In this document: in pieces, positions 1-5,892 of the stretch
Layout: each line of letters begins with the position of its first letter
Position numbering within the stretch: position 1 is the stretch's first letter
From: JAKBCQ01 sp021807585
GTDB taxonomy: Bacteria; Planctomycetota; Planctomycetia; Isosphaerales; Isosphaeraceae
Reading direction: 5' to 3'
Length of the DNA: 5,892 nt
Assembly (NCBI GenBank): GCA_027325115.1
Contig: DAHWFG010000667.1
Coordinates: 1 to 5,892 of the forward strand
Program-made: the position numbers and the translations under genes
The notes under the pieces: generated by a model
Told to the model about the DNA's origin: nothing
The model's input: the letters and a program-made list of their open reading frames with translations, nothing else
Databases searched by the model: none

Positions 1-800
1 GGTTGATTTACGTATCCCTTTTCCGCGGCGGGATCGCGACATCCGGGACGAGCGGGTCGACCCTTTTTTTGGCCGCGGGAGCGCTCGCGCTCATCGGCGG
101 GTTGGCGGCGATCGCTTTCGTTCGACTCCTCGGAATCGCTCTTCTGGGGTCTCCGCGCGGTGAAGCCGCGGCGCACGCTCATGAATCGCCGCCGGGTATG
201 ACGGTCCCGCTCGCGGTCCTGGCGATCTTGTGCGTGATCGCCGCTTCGATCCACGCGACGATCGTCGCCGTGATCGCTCCCGCGATCGATCAGGCTCGAC
301 GTCTCGCCGCGGGACAAACCGCGATCGAAATCGCCGGTGCGGGCGTACCGCTTGCGTCGATCGGCCGTTTCAACGTGTGTGCGTTCATCGTCTTGGGGTG
401 CGGCTTCGGCGCGACGATCGGCGTTCTCCGCGTACGAGGTATCGCACGGTCGTCGACATGGGGATGCGGTTACGCCCGCCCGACCCGGCGCATGAGCTAC
501 ACGGCAAGCTCGTTCGCCGAGCTTCTCGCCGATCAGCTCACGCCCCGTTTTCTCCGTCCCAGGGAAACCCGCCGAGGCATTGAAGGGGCGTTCCCCGCGG
601 CGGACGATTACGCGTCGAGCGTTCCCGATCCGATTAGTGAACGCTTGTATGAACCGTTTTTCTCGTCCTGGGCCGATCGCTTCGCTCGCTTTCGGATTCT
701 ACAACAAGGCAATATTCATATCTATTTGTTTTATATTATGGTCGTCGTCACGGCGGCGTTGGCGTGGGTGTCGATGCGCATCCCGCGGGGTGGATCATGA
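1..800 (+). CDS. hyfB: HyfB/HycC-type antiporter-like membrane subunit, C-terminal part (5' end outside window)
   Basis: The frame is open through the left edge, and the TTG at base 3 lies inside the gene rather than being its start. About 265 residues are visible; they align by eye with residue ~407 to the end of the complete HyfB-type protein encoded immediately downstream. Numbered from base 3, the fragment shows hydrophobic helices near 21-47 and 67-96, another near 123-145, then the HyfB/HycC hallmark WGCGY at 153-157 followed by RMSYTASSF at 163-171. A polar stretch with the family-like VPDP comes next, then QQGNIHIYL leading into a final membrane helix (about 236-257). In this family the subunit is a NuoL/ND5-like proton (or Na+) channel in the membrane arm of group 4 hydrogenases. 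The stop overlaps the next start as ATGA, which suggests translational coupling. The channel core with its Glu/Lys/His residues is outside the window, so activity cannot be judged. The family call is firm; hyfB versus another paralog name is not. Confidence 0.88.
   Translation, partial: LIYVSLFRGGIATSGTSGSTLFLAAGALALIGGLAAIAFVRLLGIALLGSPRGEAAAHAHESPPGMTVPLAVLAILCVIAASIHATIVAVIAPAIDQARRLAAGQTAIEIAGAGVPLASIGRFNVCAFIVLGCGFGATIGVLRVRGIARSSTWGCGYARPTRRMSYTASSFAELLADQLTPRFLRPRETRRGIEGAFPAADDYASSVPDPISERLYEPFFSSWADRFARFRILQQGNIHIYLFYIMVVVTAALAWVSMRIPRGGS
787..793 (+). promoter_or_regulatory. Ribosome binding site for the second hyfB-like gene
   Basis: The purine-rich GGGGTGG ends 3 bases before the ATG at 797, with its GGGG 6 bases away. 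It lies in the last codons of the preceding gene. Together with the ATGA overlap it supports the start at 797 over an in-frame ATG at 764, which would overlap the preceding gene by 37 bases. Confidence 0.5.
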
Positions 801-2767
801 GCTTACGGCTCGTGCTTTGGGGCGCCGCGGCGGTCGGCGTCAGCGGGGTTCCCGGTTTATTTTCGAGTTCGACGCGGATGTCGGGTCAACGACTGAGCGT
901 GATTTTCGCGACGGTGGGCTGTCTGCTGGGGTTGGCGGGTGTTGAGGAATTTTGGCGGCTCGGCGTCGGGGGAAGGATCGTCGCGCCGTGGCGGATTCCC
1001 GAAGGCGAATTCGCGGTCGAGATCGACGGTTTGTCGGCGTTTTTTCTGGCGCCGATCTTTCTGATTCCGCTTTTGGGATCGATCTACGGATTGGAATATT
1101 GGAAACAGACCGAACGCGTCCGCAACGGTCGTAAACTGCGCTTGTTTTATGGGATATTGACCGCGGCGATGGCGCTTCTTGTGGTCGCTCGGAACGGTCT
1201 GTTGTTTCTCGCGGCGTGGGAGACGATGGCGCTATCGGCTTATTTTTTGGTGACGACCGAGGACGACGATCGCGAGGCGCGCGAGGCGGGCTGGATTTAT
1301 TTGGTCTCGGCGCATTTTTCGACGTTATGTTTATTCGCGTTGTTTGGGTTGATGCGTAAGACGATGGGGACGTTCGCGCTCGAATCGATCGCACCCGGGG
1401 CGATTTCGGCGGGGATGAAGGGGGCGATTTTCGCGCTTGCGTTTGTCGGATTTGGTCTTAAAGCGGGATTGGCGCCGCTTCACGTATGGCTGCCGGGAGC
1501 GCATGCGATCGCACCCAGCCACGTATCGGCGTTGATGTCGGGCGTGATTCTCAAAATGGGTGTATACGGATTTATCCGTACGGCGCGGCTGCTTCCGCCG
1601 GTTCCGGTGGGGTGGGGGGCGGTCGTGCTCGCGACGGGAGCGATCTCGGGAATCCTCGGGGTCGCCTACGCGCTCGGTCAACACGATCTCAAACGACTGT
1701 TGGCTTATCATAGCGTTGAGAATATCGGGATTATTTATATTGGGATCGGCCTCGCTTTGATCGGGAGGTCGATCGGCAGGATCGACTGCGTCGTCCTGGG
1801 TTTGGGAGGGGCTCTCTTACACGTTTGGAATCATGCGTTATTTAAATCGTTATTATTTTTGAGCGCCGGGTCGACGATTCGCGCGACGCAGACGCGGGAG
1901 ATCGACCGTCTGGGGGGCTTGCTCAAATCGACTCCCGCGACCGGGGCGTGTTTTCTGGCGGGATCGGCGGCGATCTGCGGTCTTCCGCCGCTCAACGGAT
2001 TTATCAGCGAGCTTTTGATTTATCTGGGTTTGTTCCGCGGTTCGTGGGGGGATCGCGCGGCGGGTTTCACCGCGACCGCGGCCGCGGCGCTCGCGCTGAT
2101 CGGCGCGCTCGCCGCCGCGTGTTTCGTCAAGGCGTTCGCCGCGGTTTACCTCGGCTCGCCGAGGTCGCATGAAGGTTCGGATGCGCGTGAAGCTCCGCCG
2201 GAGATGCTCGGTCCGATGATCGTACTTGCAAGTTTATGTTTTTTGATTGGACTTGCGCCGGTTCTGGTCGCGACGCCGCTTGATCGCGCGATTGATATTC
2301 GCCCCGGGGCGAAGTTGGGTGAACGAAGTCGATTGCTCGATTATGCTCCGCTCGATCACGTCGGCGCGGCCGCGGTCGCGTTGTTCGTCGTCGCCTCGAT
2401 CGGGGCGATTCTCCTCACGATTCGAGTCAAGCGGACCGCGCGATCGGCGTCGACTTGGGGCTGTGGATATGTGAATCCGACGCCTCGCATGCAGTATACC
2501 GCGTCGTCGTTCGCGTCGCCGTTGGTCGGGCTGTTTGCGCGGATTTATCGGAATCGGACGACTCGACTCGACGCGGTTCGGATCTTTCCCGCGCGCGCTT
2601 CGTTCGCAAGCGAAACGAGCGATCTCGTGCTCGACGGCGTGGTCCTTCCCGTCTTTCGGTTCGTCGCGTGGGTGTTTTCGTTCGCGCGGGTGACCCAGCG
2701 CGGGAATATTCAGGCATATCTATTATATATACTTGTGTTTTTGTTGATTTTATTGGCGTGGAGGTGA
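797..2767 (+). CDS. hyfB: Hydrogenase-4 / formate hydrogenlyase antiporter-like subunit HyfB/HycC (complete)
   Basis: This is a 656-residue polytopic membrane protein of the NuoL/ND5/MrpA family, close in length to E. coli HyfB (about 670). The ATG at 797 was chosen for its ATGA overlap with the upstream stop and the GGGG-containing site before it. The proton-channel signature is intact: WETMAL with Glu142 (TM5-type glutamate); Lys222 followed by APLHVWLP (His229, Trp231); Lys253 in the SGVILK helix; HDLKRLLAYHSVEN at 296-309; the WNHALFK motif with His346 and Lys350; and GLPPLNGFISE at 395-405. The C-terminal extension typical of HyfB/HycC has WGCGY (554-558), RMQYTASSF (564-572) and QRGNIQAYL before a last helix. 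In known complexes this subunit is an antiporter-like module of the membrane arm, coupling electron transfer from ferredoxin or formate to ion pumping. It follows a paralog of itself, and hyfC starts 10 bases after its stop. Function is inferred from family motifs; the ion carried is unknown. Confidence 0.93.
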   Translation: MSLRLVLWGAAAVGVSGVPGLFSSSTRMSGQRLSVIFATVGCLLGLAGVEEFWRLGVGGRIVAPWRIPEGEFAVEIDGLSAFFLAPIFLIPLLGSIYGLEYWKQTERVRNGRKLRLFYGILTAAMALLVVARNGLLFLAAWETMALSAYFLVTTEDDDREAREAGWIYLVSAHFSTLCLFALFGLMRKTMGTFALESIAPGAISAGMKGAIFALAFVGFGLKAGLAPLHVWLPGAHAIAPSHVSALMSGVILKMGVYGFIRTARLLPPVPVGWGAVVLATGAISGILGVAYALGQHDLKRLLAYHSVENIGIIYIGIGLALIGRSIGRIDCVVLGLGGALLHVWNHALFKSLLFLSAGSTIRATQTREIDRLGGLLKSTPATGACFLAGSAAICGLPPLNGFISELLIYLGLFRGSWGDRAAGFTATAAAALALIGALAAACFVKAFAAVYLGSPRSHEGSDAREAPPEMLGPMIVLASLCFLIGLAPVLVATPLDRAIDIRPGAKLGERSRLLDYAPLDHVGAAAVALFVVASIGAILLTIRVKRTARSASTWGCGYVNPTPRMQYTASSFASPLVGLFARIYRNRTTRLDAVRIFPARASFASETSDLVLDGVVLPVFRFVAWVFSFARVTQRGNIQAYLLYILVFLLILLAWR

Positions 2768-2771
2768 AGGG
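2766..2771 (+). promoter_or_regulatory. Ribosome binding site for hyfC
   Basis: GAAGGG overlaps the stop of the preceding gene and lies 6 bases upstream of the ATG at 2778. A second purine run (GAGGTGAA) begins at 2761. Termination and re-initiation are thus close enough for coupling. Confidence 0.5.
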
Positions 2772-2777
2772 ACTAAC

Positions 2778-3695
2778 ATGCACGCGATCGCTCGGAATCT
2801 GGTTCATGTGACGGTCGTTTTGATCGCTCCTCCGCTTCTTCTTGGGGTGATCAACAAGGTCAAGGCGTTTTTCGCCGGGCGCACGGGACCGCGTTTGTTG
2901 CAACCGTATTATGATATTATAAAATTATTTCAAAAAGGATCGGTGATCAGCGAGACGACGACGTGGGTGTTTTTGGCGGGTCCGCCGATCGCGCTTGCGA
3001 CCGCGATTACGGCTTCGTTATTGGTTCCATTGGGGGGATCCGCGGCGCCGATCTCGTTTGTCGGGGATTTGATTCTGGCGGCTTATGTGTTGGGTTTGGG
3101 TCGATTTTTCACGGCTCTCGCTGCGCTGGATACGGGGTCGTCGTTCGAGGGGATGGGGGCTTCGCGCGAGGTGACGTTCGCGTGTCTCGCCGAACCGGCG
3201 TTTTTTCTGGGATTGGCGACGATCGCCAAACTGACGGGGTCGCTCAGTTTATCGGGAATGTTCGGGCCGGCGCTGGCTCCATTTTGGGGGACCTCGGGGG
3301 CTTCGCTTGCGCTCGTGTTCGTCGGCTGGTTCATCGTCGCGCTTGTTGAGAACTCACGTATTCCGTTTGATGATCCGAACACGCACCTGGAATTAACGAT
3401 GATCCATGAGGTGATGGTTCTCGATCACGGCGGGCCGGCGCTTGGGATGATTTTGTACGGAACGGCGATCAAGTTGTTCGTATTCGCGGCGCTTTTGGTT
3501 CGGTTGGCGACGCCGATCGCGACGGGTTGGGTGATCGTCGATTGGTCTTTGTTCGCGATCGGGATGTCGGCGGTCGCGGTGATGATCGGCGTGATTGAAT
3601 CGGTCACGGCGCGGCTTCGATTGTCGCATATCCCGGTGCTTCTCGTCGCGGCGTGTCTGTTGTGCGGATTCGGATTGATTCTCCTTGCGAGGTGA
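2778..3695 (+). CDS. hyfC: Hydrogenase membrane anchor subunit HyfC/HycD (NuoH/ND1-like)
   Basis: This 305-residue membrane protein has the usual family length (E. coli HycD about 307, HyfC about 315). Family motifs are clear. After the first helix comes the loop with GRTGPRLLQPYYDIIKLF at 34-51 (Arg35, Pro38, Gln42, Pro43, Asp46, Lys49). The acidic loop GSSFEGMGASRE runs from 120 to 131, followed by Glu139-Pro140. Then ENSRIPFDDPNTHLEL (191-206) is followed by His210-Glu211. In NuoH/ND1 these cytosolic loops form the interface with the iron-sulfur and large subunits and carry the acidic residues linking redox chemistry to ion movement; the same role is inferred here. The C-terminus is a run of hydrophobic helices. 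It lies 10 bases after the HyfB-like gene and 3 bases before hyfE. In E. coli hyf the next gene would be hyfD, which is absent here. Nothing in the protein looks truncated or damaged. Confidence 0.94.
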   Translation: MHAIARNLVHVTVVLIAPPLLLGVINKVKAFFAGRTGPRLLQPYYDIIKLFQKGSVISETTTWVFLAGPPIALATAITASLLVPLGGSAAPISFVGDLILAAYVLGLGRFFTALAALDTGSSFEGMGASREVTFACLAEPAFFLGLATIAKLTGSLSLSGMFGPALAPFWGTSGASLALVFVGWFIVALVENSRIPFDDPNTHLELTMIHEVMVLDHGGPALGMILYGTAIKLFVFAALLVRLATPIATGWVIVDWSLFAIGMSAVAVMIGVIESVTARLRLSHIPVLLVAACLLCGFGLILLAR

Positions 3696-3696
3696 G
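3689..3696 (+). promoter_or_regulatory. Ribosome binding site for hyfE
   Basis: GAGGTGAG spans the hyfC stop codon, with its GAGG 6 bases before the ATG at 3699. It is among the stronger Shine-Dalgarno matches in the window and fixes that start. Confidence 0.6.
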
Positions 3697-3698
3697 CG

Positions 3699-4340
3699 AT
3701 GGCGGAATGGCTCGATCCTTTATTGATTCTGGCACTCGCGCTGAACTTCGGCGCGCTCGGTGTCAGTCGTATCCGCGCGGTGGTGAACGTCGTCGCGGTG
3801 CAAGGGATTTTGCTCGGCTTACTTCCGCTCTTCTTGCACGGAGGAATCGGCGTTCGCGGGCTTTTGCTCGTCGCGGTGACGGTCGGGATGAAGGGGTTCG
3901 GTATTCCCGCACTTTTGCTCCACGCGATGCGCGAGGTTGAAATCCGCCACGAGGTCAATCCGGTGATCGGCTTCATGAGTTCGCTGCTGTTAGGCGCGGT
4001 GGGGACGGGTTTGGCGATCGTCTTCGCTCGCACGCTTCCTCTCGCACCTGAACATATAAATACACTGATAGTTCCCGCGTCGCTCGCGACGGTGTGGACG
4101 GGATTTCTGATGCTCACGTTGCGTCGGAAGGCGATCATGCAAGTACTCGGCTATCTTTTGCTTGAGAACGGCGTGTTCATTTTCGGGCTTCTGGCGCTCG
4201 AGGCGACGCCGTTTTTGGTCGAGGTGGGGGTGTTGCTCGATCTATTCACCGGCGTGTTTGTTATGGGCATTATTATTCATCATATTAGTCGTGAATTTTC
4301 GTCGACGAGCATGGATCGACTTTCGGAGCTAAAGGAATAA
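3699..4340 (+). CDS. hyfE: Hydrogenase-4 membrane subunit HyfE (NuoK-like region)
   Basis: This is a 213-residue, highly hydrophobic protein, matching the usual HyfE length (E. coli about 216). Recognisable landmarks are NVVAVQGILLGLLPLF (30-45), a membrane Lys65 in MKGFGIP, NPVIGFMSSLLLG (87-99), RRKAIMQVLGYLLLENG with Glu156 (142-158), and LVEVGVLLDLFTGVFVMG (173-190) with Glu175 and Asp181. The hydrophilic tail SREFSSTSMDRLSELKE is also HyfE-like. The part around Glu156 resembles the NuoK/ND4L subunit of complex I, where a buried glutamate lies on the ion path. Family members sit in the membrane arm next to HyfC. The gene starts 3 bases after the hyfC stop, with a strong GAGGTGAG site inside the hyfC end, so coupling is likely. 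HycE and HyfE are unrelated names; this is the small membrane protein, not the catalytic large subunit. Confidence 0.92.
   Translation: MAEWLDPLLILALALNFGALGVSRIRAVVNVVAVQGILLGLLPLFLHGGIGVRGLLLVAVTVGMKGFGIPALLLHAMREVEIRHEVNPVIGFMSSLLLGAVGTGLAIVFARTLPLAPEHINTLIVPASLATVWTGFLMLTLRRKAIMQVLGYLLLENGVFIFGLLALEATPFLVEVGVLLDLFTGVFVMGIIIHHISREFSSTSMDRLSELKE
4331..4336 (+). promoter_or_regulatory. Ribosome binding site deciding the hyfF start
   Basis: AAAGGA, in the last codons of hyfE, is 8 bases from the ATG at 4345 and 5 bases from an adjacent in-frame TTG at 4342. Spacing and codon preference both favour the ATG. Confidence 0.5.
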
Positions 4341-4344
4341 GTTG

Positions 4345-5790
4345 ATGTTATATTTGCCGATTCTTGTTCCACTGATCGCGGCGGCCGCGGCGTACTTTAC
4401 CAGATCGAACGTCCTTCGTCCGTGGATCGCATTGGCGGGCGCCGCGGCGCATTCGGCGATCATTTGTTACTTGATTGCGTTTCCCACGGGGGGCGTCGAG
4501 CATTCCGCGCTCGGCGGTTGGTTGCGGCTCGACGCTCCCGGGAAGATCGTGCTGGGATTTTTGAGCGTTTTATTTCTGGTGTGTTCAACATACGCACCCG
4601 GTTATCTGGCGATGCGACCCGAGCGCGATAATCGCGTGTTCTGCGCCGATTTCCTTGTGTTATCGGCGACGACGACGTGGATGGTATTATCGTATCATTT
4701 AGGGTTGATGTGGGTTGCGATGGAGGCGACGACGCTCGCGAGCGCGCCTTTGATCTACTTTAACCGCAATCAGCGATCGATCGAGGCCGTTTGGAAATAT
4801 TTGTTGATCGGTTCGGTCGGGATCGCCCTGGCGTTGTTGGGATCACTTTTCCTGTCTTACGCGGCGATCAAGGGGGGGGTGGAAACCTCGCTTTTGTTCG
4901 ACGATTTGACGCGAGTCGCTTCAAAGTTGTCGGCGCCGTGGCTGCGCGCTGCGTTCGTTTTGTTGTTGATCGGTTACGGGACGAAGATGGGGCTCGCCCC
5001 GATGCATACGTGGAAGCCCGACGCGTACGGCGAGGCGCCGGGACTGGTGGGAACGCTCCTCGCCGGCGGCGTGACGAGCTGCGCGTTCCTGGCGATCTTA
5101 CGCGTTCAGCGCGTTTGTCGAGCGGGCGTCGAGGCGGGGTTCGTCCGCGATATCCTCATCTTCATGGGGCTCTTTTCGATGGCGGTCGCGGCGATCTTTA
5201 TGGTTCGCCAGCGTGATTTTAAACGAATGCTTGCGTATTCAAGTGTAGAGCACATGGGGATTTTGGCGATCGGCGTGGGGGTGGGCGGCCCGGCTCTTTA
5301 CGGCGCCCTTTTGCATATGATTAACAACGGCTTAACCAAGGGGGTTTTGTTCCTTTCGGCGGGGAACATTCATCGCGCCTACGGAAGTAAATCGACCGAG
5401 CATGTATCGGGGGCGCTCAAACGAACGCCGCTCTCGGCCGCGTTGTTTTTGATCGGATTTTTGGCGATCACGGGATCACCGCCGTTCGGCCCGTTCGTGA
5501 GCGAATTGACGATCGTCGTGGCGGCGTTTCGCCGGGGCGAATTTGTGGCGGGGGGGCTGTTGCTGGTTTTGCTTGCGGTCGTTTTTATCGGCATGGGAGG
5601 GACGGTGCTCGCGGTCGTTCAGGGGGAACCGAGCGACGATCGGCCGGCGAACGGATTCCGCGATCATTTCGCCACGGGAGCGCCGATCGTCGTCTTCGCG
5701 GCGCTTGTGCTTCTTCTGGGCCTGTATATTCCTCCGCCGCTTGAATCGTTGCTCCGCGAGGCCGCGTCGGCGCTCGAGGTGAAACGATGA
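4345..5790 (+). CDS. hyfF: Hydrogenase-4 antiporter-like subunit HyfF
   Basis: This 481-residue polytopic protein belongs to the NuoL/M/N-MrpA/D antiporter family, somewhat shorter than E. coli HyfF (about 526). Numbered from the ATG at 4345, key residues are Glu127 in WVAMEATTL (TM5-type glutamate), Lys151 in WKYLLIGSVG, Lys214 before GLAPMHTWKPDAYGEAP (216-232, His221 and Glu230), DFKRMLAYSSVEHMG (291-305), His324 with NNGLTKG (327-333, Lys332), and GSPPFGPFVSE (377-387). The HTWKPDAYGEAPG form and the LLAGGVTSCAF helix, rather than HTWLPDAH and a lysine-bearing helix, point to HyfF and away from HyfB or HyfD. The predicted role is ion translocation within the hydrogenase membrane arm. It follows hyfE by 4 bases (or 1 if the TTG at 4342 is used). 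Its stop overlaps an ATG (ATGA) that opens a very short frame, and its last 30 bases recur imperfectly 65 bases downstream. A tract of eight G at 4872-4879 lies within the gene, but the frame stays open. Confidence 0.93.
   Translation: MLYLPILVPLIAAAAAYFTRSNVLRPWIALAGAAAHSAIICYLIAFPTGGVEHSALGGWLRLDAPGKIVLGFLSVLFLVCSTYAPGYLAMRPERDNRVFCADFLVLSATTTWMVLSYHLGLMWVAMEATTLASAPLIYFNRNQRSIEAVWKYLLIGSVGIALALLGSLFLSYAAIKGGVETSLLFDDLTRVASKLSAPWLRAAFVLLLIGYGTKMGLAPMHTWKPDAYGEAPGLVGTLLAGGVTSCAFLAILRVQRVCRAGVEAGFVRDILIFMGLFSMAVAAIFMVRQRDFKRMLAYSSVEHMGILAIGVGVGGPALYGALLHMINNGLTKGVLFLSAGNIHRAYGSKSTEHVSGALKRTPLSAALFLIGFLAITGSPPFGPFVSELTIVVAAFRRGEFVAGGLLLVLLAVVFIGMGGTVLAVVQGEPSDDRPANGFRDHFATGAPIVVFAALVLLLGLYIPPPLESLLREAASALEVKR
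5776..5783 (+). promoter_or_regulatory. Shine-Dalgarno-like site at the hyfF 3' end
   Basis: GAGGTGAA lies inside the last codons of hyfF, with its GAGG 7 bases before the ATG at 5787. It is a better match than the GGGGTAAA at 5841-5848 that precedes the ATG at 5852 at the same distance. The two are equivalent positions of the duplicated segment. Confidence 0.4.
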
Positions 5791-5852
5791 GAAGGCGGCG
5801 TCAATTGATGATTCGGTTGTTATCGGCCGCGACGGCGCTCGGGGTAAAGTGA
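5787..5852 (+). CDS. Possible 21-codon leader-like ORF between hyfF and the next gene
   Basis: An ATG overlapping the hyfF stop (ATGA) opens a frame of 21 codons reading MRRRRQLMIRLLSAATALGVK, and its TGA overlaps the next ATG by one base. It has a good GAGG site 7 bases upstream. The peptide is basic then hydrophobic, and its end (LLSAATALGVK) resembles the HyfF C-terminus (LLREAASALEVK), as expected from the direct repeat. It is either a translated coupling peptide that carries ribosomes from hyfF to the next gene, or a by-product of the duplication with no role of its own. I do not recognise it as any known protein. Confidence 0.25.
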   Translation: MRRRRQLMIRLLSAATALGVK

Positions 5853-5892
5853 TGAACGGATATAAGTTTTTTGTTCCGATTCGGCTCGGCCG
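5852..5892 (+). CDS. Start of next operon gene, cut by window edge (probably hyfG-like or a NuoC-like hydrogenase subunit)
   Basis: The ATG at 5852 shares one base with the preceding TGA and has GGGG 7 bases upstream. Thirteen complete codons are visible, reading MNGYKFFVPIRLG, and the frame is open to the right edge. In hyf operons the gene after hyfF is hyfG, whose product has an N-terminal NuoC-like domain followed by the NiFe large subunit; in related operons these parts are separate genes. The visible residues contain no NiFe cysteine motif and no clear GPxHP-type start of the large subunit, so the assignment rests on gene order only. Confidence 0.5.
   Translation, partial: MNGYKFFVPIRLG

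Larger units (their letters stand above)
5761..5855 (+). repeat. Imperfect direct repeat: hyfF end and following start site, 30-base units 65 bases apart
   Basis: Bases 5761-5790 and 5826-5855 align without gaps at 25 of 30 positions. Each copy starts with GCCGCG, continues with CGGCGCTCG, then a purine-rich Shine-Dalgarno-like run, and ends in ATGA. The first copy is the hyfF C-terminal coding end plus its overlapping ATG. The second holds the end of the 21-codon frame plus the ATG of the next gene. Similarity fades upstream of each copy. A small local duplication that copied a stop/start junction would explain it; shared codon and ribosome-site constraints could account for part of the match. 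Confidence 0.6.

Noticed and set aside
764..796. In-frame upstream ATG at 764 as the start of the second hyfB-like gene
   Set aside because: It would extend the overlap with the preceding gene to 37 bases and add a non-family N-terminus; the ATG at 797 with its ATGA overlap and ribosome site fits better.
840..1394. Antisense open frame (184 codons) inside the second hyfB-like gene
   Set aside because: The translation is dominated by Arg, Ser and Pro with no domain, and the + strand codes for a conserved membrane protein here.
123..2133. Lys in FVKAF of the second HyfB copy versus Arg in FVRLL of the first, as loss of a channel residue
   Set aside because: This helix position appears to hold either basic residue in the wider NuoL-like family, so the swap is conservative and not evidence of changed function.
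108..2791. GCGATCGC octamers (108-115, 1505-1512, 2784-2791) as a cyanobacterial HIP1-type signature
   Set aside because: Only three perfect copies were found in the window, while GATC and CGATCG are common throughout as a result of Asp/Ile/Ala/Arg codon choice. This is not strong enough to suggest cyanobacterial origin.
2895..2923. Promoter-like TTGTTG, 17 bases, TATAAA inside hyfC
   Set aside because: The -35 match is weak, the AT-rich stretch encodes the conserved YYDIIKLF motif, and hyfC is already part of a tightly packed operon. An internal promoter is not supported.
3425..4138. Long antisense open frame (237 codons) across hyfC and hyfE
   Set aside because: It lies opposite two genes with clear family motifs, its translation is low-complexity Ser/Thr/Pro/Arg-rich, and it has no recognisable domain. 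Such frames are expected opposite GC-rich genes.
5031..5103. HyfF lacks a lysine in the helix after HTWKPDAYGEAP, unlike the second HyfB copy (SGVILK)
   Set aside because: The LLAGGVTSCAF form appears to be usual for HyfF-type subunits from what I recall of the family, so I do not treat it as an inactivating change.

Overview
The window holds part of an operon for the membrane arm of a group 4 (energy-converting) [NiFe]-hydrogenase, of the hydrogenase-4 / formate hydrogenlyase (Hyf/Hyc) type. All genes are on the + strand and packed head to tail. The DNA is moderately GC-rich and bacterial in style, with ATGA start/stop overlaps, short Shine-Dalgarno sites and GATC/CGATCG-rich codon use. Nothing in it fixes the taxon, and I see no tRNA, rRNA, mobile element, CRISPR array, promoter or terminator.

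Layout: (1) bases 1-800, the C-terminal third of a HyfB/HycC-type proton-channel subunit, cut by the left edge; (2) 797-2767, a second, complete HyfB/HycC-type subunit paralogous to the first; (3) 2778-3695, a HyfC/HycD (NuoH/ND1-like) subunit; (4) 3699-4340, a HyfE (NuoK-like region) subunit; (5) 4345-5790, a HyfF antiporter-like subunit; (6) 5787-5852, a 21-codon reading frame inside an imperfect duplication of the hyfF end; (7) 5852-5892, the first codons of the next gene. By operon order that gene is probably the HyfG/large-subunit or NuoC-like gene, but too little is visible to identify it.

Working model, inferred from family knowledge: HyfC anchors the soluble hydrogenase module to the membrane, HyfE sits beside it, and the antiporter-like subunits (two HyfB-type plus HyfF) couple electron transfer to H+ or Na+ translocation. 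Compared with the E. coli order hyfB-C-D-E-F-G, HyfD is absent from between hyfC and hyfE, while the HyfB-type subunit is present twice. The complex may therefore still have three antiporter-like subunits, but of a different make-up.

Every stretch is coding except spacers of 10, 3 and 4 bases and the junction at 5791-5851. The genes are probably co-transcribed from a promoter upstream of the window and translationally coupled. Whether the complex is a true hydrogenase or a hydrogenase-related complex without the NiFe site cannot be decided, because the catalytic genes lie outside the window.
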